The notes under the pieces were generated by a model, which did no database searches, was not told the origin of the DNA, and saw nothing but the letters and a program-made list of their open reading frames with translations. This document shows positions 60,683 to 64,000 of a stretch of DNA of 64,000 nt, in pieces. Position 1 is the first letter of the stretch. The number at the start of each line of letters is the position of its first letter. Source of the stretch: Davidsoniella eucalypti (Eukaryota > Ascomycota > Sordariomycetes > Microascales > Ceratocystidaceae); contig RMBW01000001.1 in the NCBI GenBank assembly GCA_004009845.1, forward strand, positions 186,001-250,000. Direction: 5' to 3'. Position numbers and translations under genes: made by a program.

Positions 60683-60769
60683 AAGGAACTTGAAACCCTA
60701 AGGAAAAAGGATTAAACTCTGAAAAGTGCACCGTGAGTCAACTAGAGTCACATCATTTAGCTAAGATTC

Positions 60770-61212
60770 CGCTGGTCTCCCGAGCCTCATCTCCACTGCT
60801 CAGGAATTCACACTCACACTCGGAGGGCAACACTTTGAAGGTTCCAGTTGCCGGACATTTCCGGCTCTTCTTTTGTTGTGCTTTGCACTTCATTTGATCA
60901 TGCCAAAACAAACCTGTGATAGCTTCTCCTTGAGTCGCTCCCTCACAATGAAAACACATTGGGTTTCCTCTGTGTTTTCCAACAACCCACCTGCTAGGTG
61001 GACAGTGAAGAAACAAGTTTAGGTAAGATTCAGAGCCAGGCTAGCACTACCCGACCTTCAAATCGAAGGTTTCTGTTCTTTCTTTTGTAATTTTCTGGAC
61101 CTCTATTAGGAGGGTTTCTTCAAGGGCCATTAGGGTCTCTCGACGTCTAACGATCCACCGGGGTTGGATCAACTAATCTACGTAAAGATGTAAAATAAAG
61201 AATAAATAAATA
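60770..61212 (+). mobile_element. LINE-type retroelement 3' fragment (family 2 tail)
   Basis: Its first 90 bases match the plus-strand element at 57,390-57,480 (roughly three quarters identical by eye). Its last part, from GCCATTAGGGTCTCTCGACG at 61,126, matches 39,110-39,172 and ends in an (AAATA)n-like tail near 61,212. The two tails in this window therefore belong to related but distinct element families sharing an upstream segment. No intact frame is present. Confidence 0.65.
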
Positions 61213-61486
61213 GTCCTAACTAGTATCGCCAATGCTAGCAATGAAGCAAAACTTGATGTTTACTTTCTTTTTTCTAGATTGAACATATACAAAAAGCTAC
61301 AATATAACAGCTGAAAACAACCATAATAACTGCATAGCTATAAATTAGCATTTAATCACTGGTTATGAACAGCATTTGAGAACATAATCAACCATAAAGA
61401 TATATTTACTAGGCAATTCAAAAACTCCAAAAGAGCTATTTATAAGGAGTCAATATCATACTATTCAAAACTAAGTACAAAGCAGG
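61213..61486. other. AT-rich spacer
   Basis: Strongly AT-rich sequence downstream of the nuclease-kinase gene; it should contain its 3' UTR. No gene seen. Confidence 0.4.
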
Positions 61487-64000
61487 TTAGAAGCCAACTT
61501 CCAATTGTTGATGCCACCTTCCTAGATCCACCTTCTTGGGGTGAGCAACAGAACCGAACACACCCTTTCTCTTGGTGGCTGTTGGGGGCCCAACATAACT
61601 AGCCCTCTCAAAATCAATAACCATCAAGTCACCACATTCCTCATTATAGAGTAGATTCTGTAGTCTGATATCCTCATGACTGACACCCAACTCTTGAAGT
61701 TTCGCAAGTTGTCGGTCAATGTTCCACCCATCAAGGCTACAGAGCCACTTGCCCCCATATGACAACAAAAGCATATGGTTGTTGATCCTGAAATCAACAC
61801 AGAGATTTTGCTCCATAGCAACATCACCAAGACAAACGGGGACAACACTTCCTTGTACATCAACTAGGTGGTTGTACATGCTAGCCTCACGATGAAGCAA
61901 GCCAACATTTTGTTCCTCCACTGCCTTTCCTACCAAGGTATACCCAAATGGGTGAGCAGTAACCTTGACCAAGCAACCAACAGCACCACGAAGATCCAAA
62001 ACCTCACAGTCGTTATCAAGGTTCGTATCAAGCTGGGCCTTGATAGTAGTCAAAAGCTGAGACTGATTGATGGGGTGATGCTGTGTATAATCAAACATGG
62101 AGGAATGAGAAGGGGCAATCGGGGATTTAGCTTGTAAGTGAAGCTTATAGTTAGGACACTTCTTATCGAGTTGTCGATTGAACTTGAGACCAAGTAGACA
62201 AACCTGTGTACAGTATTTAGCAAGTGGGGGCCTAGTAGTTGAGTCTACAACACGTTGTTGCCCGGTTACATTCATAGATGGGCCTATTCTGCTACTACCA
62301 CTGGACTCGCCAGGGTTCAACCGAGAGGAAGTACTCTTTCTCAAGGCCAGATTATGAGAGTGGCTAGAATTTAATGAGGCATACTCAGTCCCAACTTTAG
62401 CAAGACTGTTCTGTAGAGAAGCTTTTTCTTGATATGTTAAAGTAGGAGCTGGAAGTGCCAATAGCAAAAGTGTCAAGATATAAGCAACTGGTGTCTGCTT
62501 TATATCGTCAATTTGGTTTGTAATTTCGTCGTCATGGACAGGGATGTCTTCAGCAGAGCAAAAAGGAATGCCAGATATATCTTTTCGAGGAATAGAAAGA
62601 TGATAATAGACCTTAGTGGGATCAATAGCATCAATGTGTAGAAAGATCATACATTCACCAGTCATCACATAGCCATAGCTAACTCCATCAGATTGCATGT
62701 AATGGAATAGCTGTGTTATAGCATGACTGACCATCTTACTTCCTCGGCCATGATCAAACTCTGCGTTAGAGGTAAAATTACAAGACAGTGGTGAGCCTGA
62801 TCGATCTAGCAAAGATTGGGCAAGATTTTCTGGTGTAAGCTTGTGGGCAGCCTTGTATTCAGTGATATAGAGCCGCTTGGAAGGACGAGTTTTGTCCTTA
62901 TAATGACCAAAACACCGGCTATCAGGCTCATAAGCTTTGCTGCTAGGTTTTGCGAATTTGGCGGTAGGAGTGTCGGCAACAGGGGAGTGAGCAGATCTTT
63001 TTCTGCTAGACTCAAGATGAGCTCTGGTTTGGGAACGAGTAGATCGGAGGCATGACCCAGTATCAAGCTGGCTGGACTGTGGTGGAGGGATGGCAACAGT
63101 AGAATGTATACCATCAAGTTCCTCAATACAATCTTGTTCTGGAGGACCATTTTCACCTAGATCCTGACCTTCTTGAAGGAATTGTTCGATTCTGTTATTT
63201 GTCGTGAAGGATACATCGTTGAAATCCTGATTGATACTAATGAACTTGTTGTATGTATCAGTGTCATTTACATCAACCTTTAGCTTAGAATCTAGATAAA
63301 CGAGGATAATGATTATGACGAATCTTTCAATAGCATGATGAGAGAAAAAATATGCCTCTTTTTCAGTAGCCAATACAACATATGGCTTCACGTCTTTTTG
63401 GTAAGAATCCATAGTGTGTAAACTCCGAAATAGTGGTTGTTGGCCAAATACAGCAAAAAGATGGGAAAACGATTCATTGTGTTGCTCTTGAAAATCAGCC
63501 CACGGTACAAGCTGACGAGGGTACCATCGACCGTTGACTGAAGTAGATCCACCAGTTGAGCAAAGCTTATGCTCCTTATCGTGTACTTTCAAAAGTTGAA
63601 AAATGCAGGCGTAGCAGTAGTAGAGAAATGGAATAAAAGGTAGACACCGTGTGGTGTTTTCGACAGCTTCTCTGGCGATCCGTTCTTTCTCGGCGCGTGC
63701 TTCGGCTGCTTTGACGAGTTCTTCATTCTCGAGTCGTTCTTCTTCGGCGCGTGCTTCGGCTGCTTCTCTGGCGAGTCGTTCTTTCTCGGTGCGTGCTTCG
63801 GCTGCTTTGACGAGTTCTTCAGCGCGTGCTTCGGCTGCTTTGACGAGTTCTTCAGTGCGTGCTTCGGCTGCTTTGATGCTTTTGGCGTTTTCTTCGTCGT
63901 GCTGTTGCTTTTGTCTTTGGAGAGCTTCCGCAATAGCCCTGTCTAGATTACTTTGGCTCGGCATTGCTTCGGACTCAGGGGCCGATGGTGCTTCCACTTC
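61487..64000 (-). CDS. Nuclease-kinase fusion protein (PD-(D/E)xK-like plus protein-kinase-like domains), 5' end beyond window
   Basis: An uninterrupted frame of 837 codons plus stop runs to the right edge and continues beyond it, so the true start is not visible. In order it has a Glu/Ala/Arg coiled coil with 11-residue repeats (about residues 40-115), a helical region with a conserved VNGRWYPRQLVPWADF motif, a nuclease-like part (LYITEYKAAHKL with E-x-K, HAITQLFHYMQSDGVSYGYV, TGECMIFLHID), a Ser-rich linker, a short Cys motif (AKYCTQVCLLGL, CPNYKLHL), and a kinase-like domain: HPFGYTLVGKAVE (Lys), HREASMY (Glu), SHEDIRLQNLLY (HxD...N) and VIDFERA (DFE in place of DFG). The family is multi-copy in Aspergillus/Penicillium-type genomes as I recall. 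The pairing recalls Crinkler-type effectors described in fungi, but that link is inference. Confidence 0.8.
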   Translation of the reverse strand, partial: EVEAPSAPESEAMPSQSNLDRAIAEALQRQKQQHDEENAKSIKAAEARTEELVKAAEARAEELVKAAEARTEKERLAREAAEARAEEERLENEELVKAAEARAEKERIAREAVENTTRCLPFIPFLYYCYACIFQLLKVHDKEHKLCSTGGSTSVNGRWYPRQLVPWADFQEQHNESFSHLFAVFGQQPLFRSLHTMDSYQKDVKPYVVLATEKEAYFFSHHAIERFVIIIILVYLDSKLKVDVNDTDTYNKFISINQDFNDVSFTTNNRIEQFLQEGQDLGENGPPEQDCIEELDGIHSTVAIPPPQSSQLDTGSCLRSTRSQTRAHLESSRKRSAHSPVADTPTAKFAKPSSKAYEPDSRCFGHYKDKTRPSKRLYITEYKAAHKLTPENLAQSLLDRSGSPLSCNFTSNAEFDHGRGSKMVSHAITQLFHYMQSDGVSYGYVMTGECMIFLHIDAIDPTKVYYHLSIPRKDISGIPFCSAEDIPVHDDEITNQIDDIKQTPVAYILTLLLLALPAPTLTYQEKASLQNSLAKVGTEYASLNSSHSHNLALRKSTSSRLNPGESSGSSRIGPSMNVTGQQRVVDSTTRPPLAKYCTQVCLLGLKFNRQLDKKCPNYKLHLQAKSPIAPSHSSMFDYTQHHPINQSQLLTTIKAQLDTNLDNDCEVLDLRGAVGCLVKVTAHPFGYTLVGKAVEEQNVGLLHREASMYNHLVDVQGSVVPVCLGDVAMEQNLCVDFRINNHMLLLSYGGKWLCSLDGWNIDRQLAKLQELGVSHEDIRLQNLLYNEECGDLMVIDFERASYVGPPTATKRKGVFGSVAHPKKVDLGRWHQQLEVGF
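63695..63890 (-). repeat. 33-bp tandem repeats encoding an 11-residue coiled-coil unit
   Basis: The core GCGTGCTTCGGCTGCTTTGA recurs at 63,791, 63,824 and 63,857, exactly 33 bp apart, with variants near 63,695 and 63,748. On the coding (minus) strand each unit encodes KAAEARxEELV. An 11-residue period is a hendecad coiled-coil repeat, and the near-identical DNA of neighbouring units implies recent expansion. Confidence 0.85.

Noticed and set aside
60753..61016. Cys-containing minus-strand frame that could be read as a zinc knuckle
   Set aside because: The spacing (MCFHC ... H ... C) does not match CCHC, and the same DNA aligns on the plus strand with the LINE tail at 57.4 kb, so the minus frame is probably antisense.
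1..64000. CRISPR arrays, bacterial operons or phage genes
   Set aside because: No regularly spaced repeats with unique spacers were seen; introns, intron-bearing tRNAs and 5S structure show a eukaryotic genome.

Overview
The window looks like chromosomal DNA of a filamentous ascomycete (Pezizomycotina). Its protein genes carry short GT-AG introns of about 50-110 nt with CTAAC/CTGAC-like branch points. A lone 5S rRNA gene sits between protein genes, both tRNA genes have introns at the canonical position, and there is a Zn(II)2Cys6 / fungal-specific transcription factor. A Eurotiomycete-like relative is plausible from several protein families, but the species cannot be fixed from sequence alone.

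Layout. 0-12 kb: the N-terminal part of a membrane protein (minus, cut by the window edge), a 5S rRNA gene, a TatD/Scn1-type hydrolase, a three-exon secretory-pathway membrane protein (minus), a 650-bp foldback (MITE-like) element with about 100-bp terminal inverted repeats, and a five-exon zinc-cluster transcription factor (minus). 12-36.6 kb is very gene-poor. It holds one clear protein gene (an FMN-binding Alr4036-type oxidase-like protein at 18.1 kb) and one old retroelement tail; 19.0-36.6 kb shows no protein gene I can support. 36.6-57 kb is a normal gene-dense stretch: a conserved uncharacterised ascomycete protein, the scavenger decapping enzyme DcpS overlapping tail-to-tail with a GILT-like lumenal protein, a DHA2-type MFS transporter, tRNA-Asn, the spliceosomal Myb protein Cef1/Cdc5, a second MFS transporter, a Fhit-type HIT hydrolase, and an RBM39/Rsd1-type SR-RRM splicing factor.

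57-64 kb is an accessory island starting next to tRNA-Ile(AAU). It contains nested, 5'-truncated LINE-type retroelement fragments on both strands (one with a perfect 18-bp target-site duplication), RNase H and ORF2 remnants, and two paralogues of a multidomain family that joins a PD-(D/E)xK nuclease-like region to a protein-kinase-like domain. One copy is intact but runs off the window edge; the other is truncated and frameshifted. This pair is the most interesting content of the window.

Several neighbours act in RNA metabolism (Cef1, RBM39-like, DcpS), but they are separate transcription units and I see no evidence for a functional cluster. All exon structures were inferred by hand from reading frames, splice consensus and family motifs; no search or transcript data were used.
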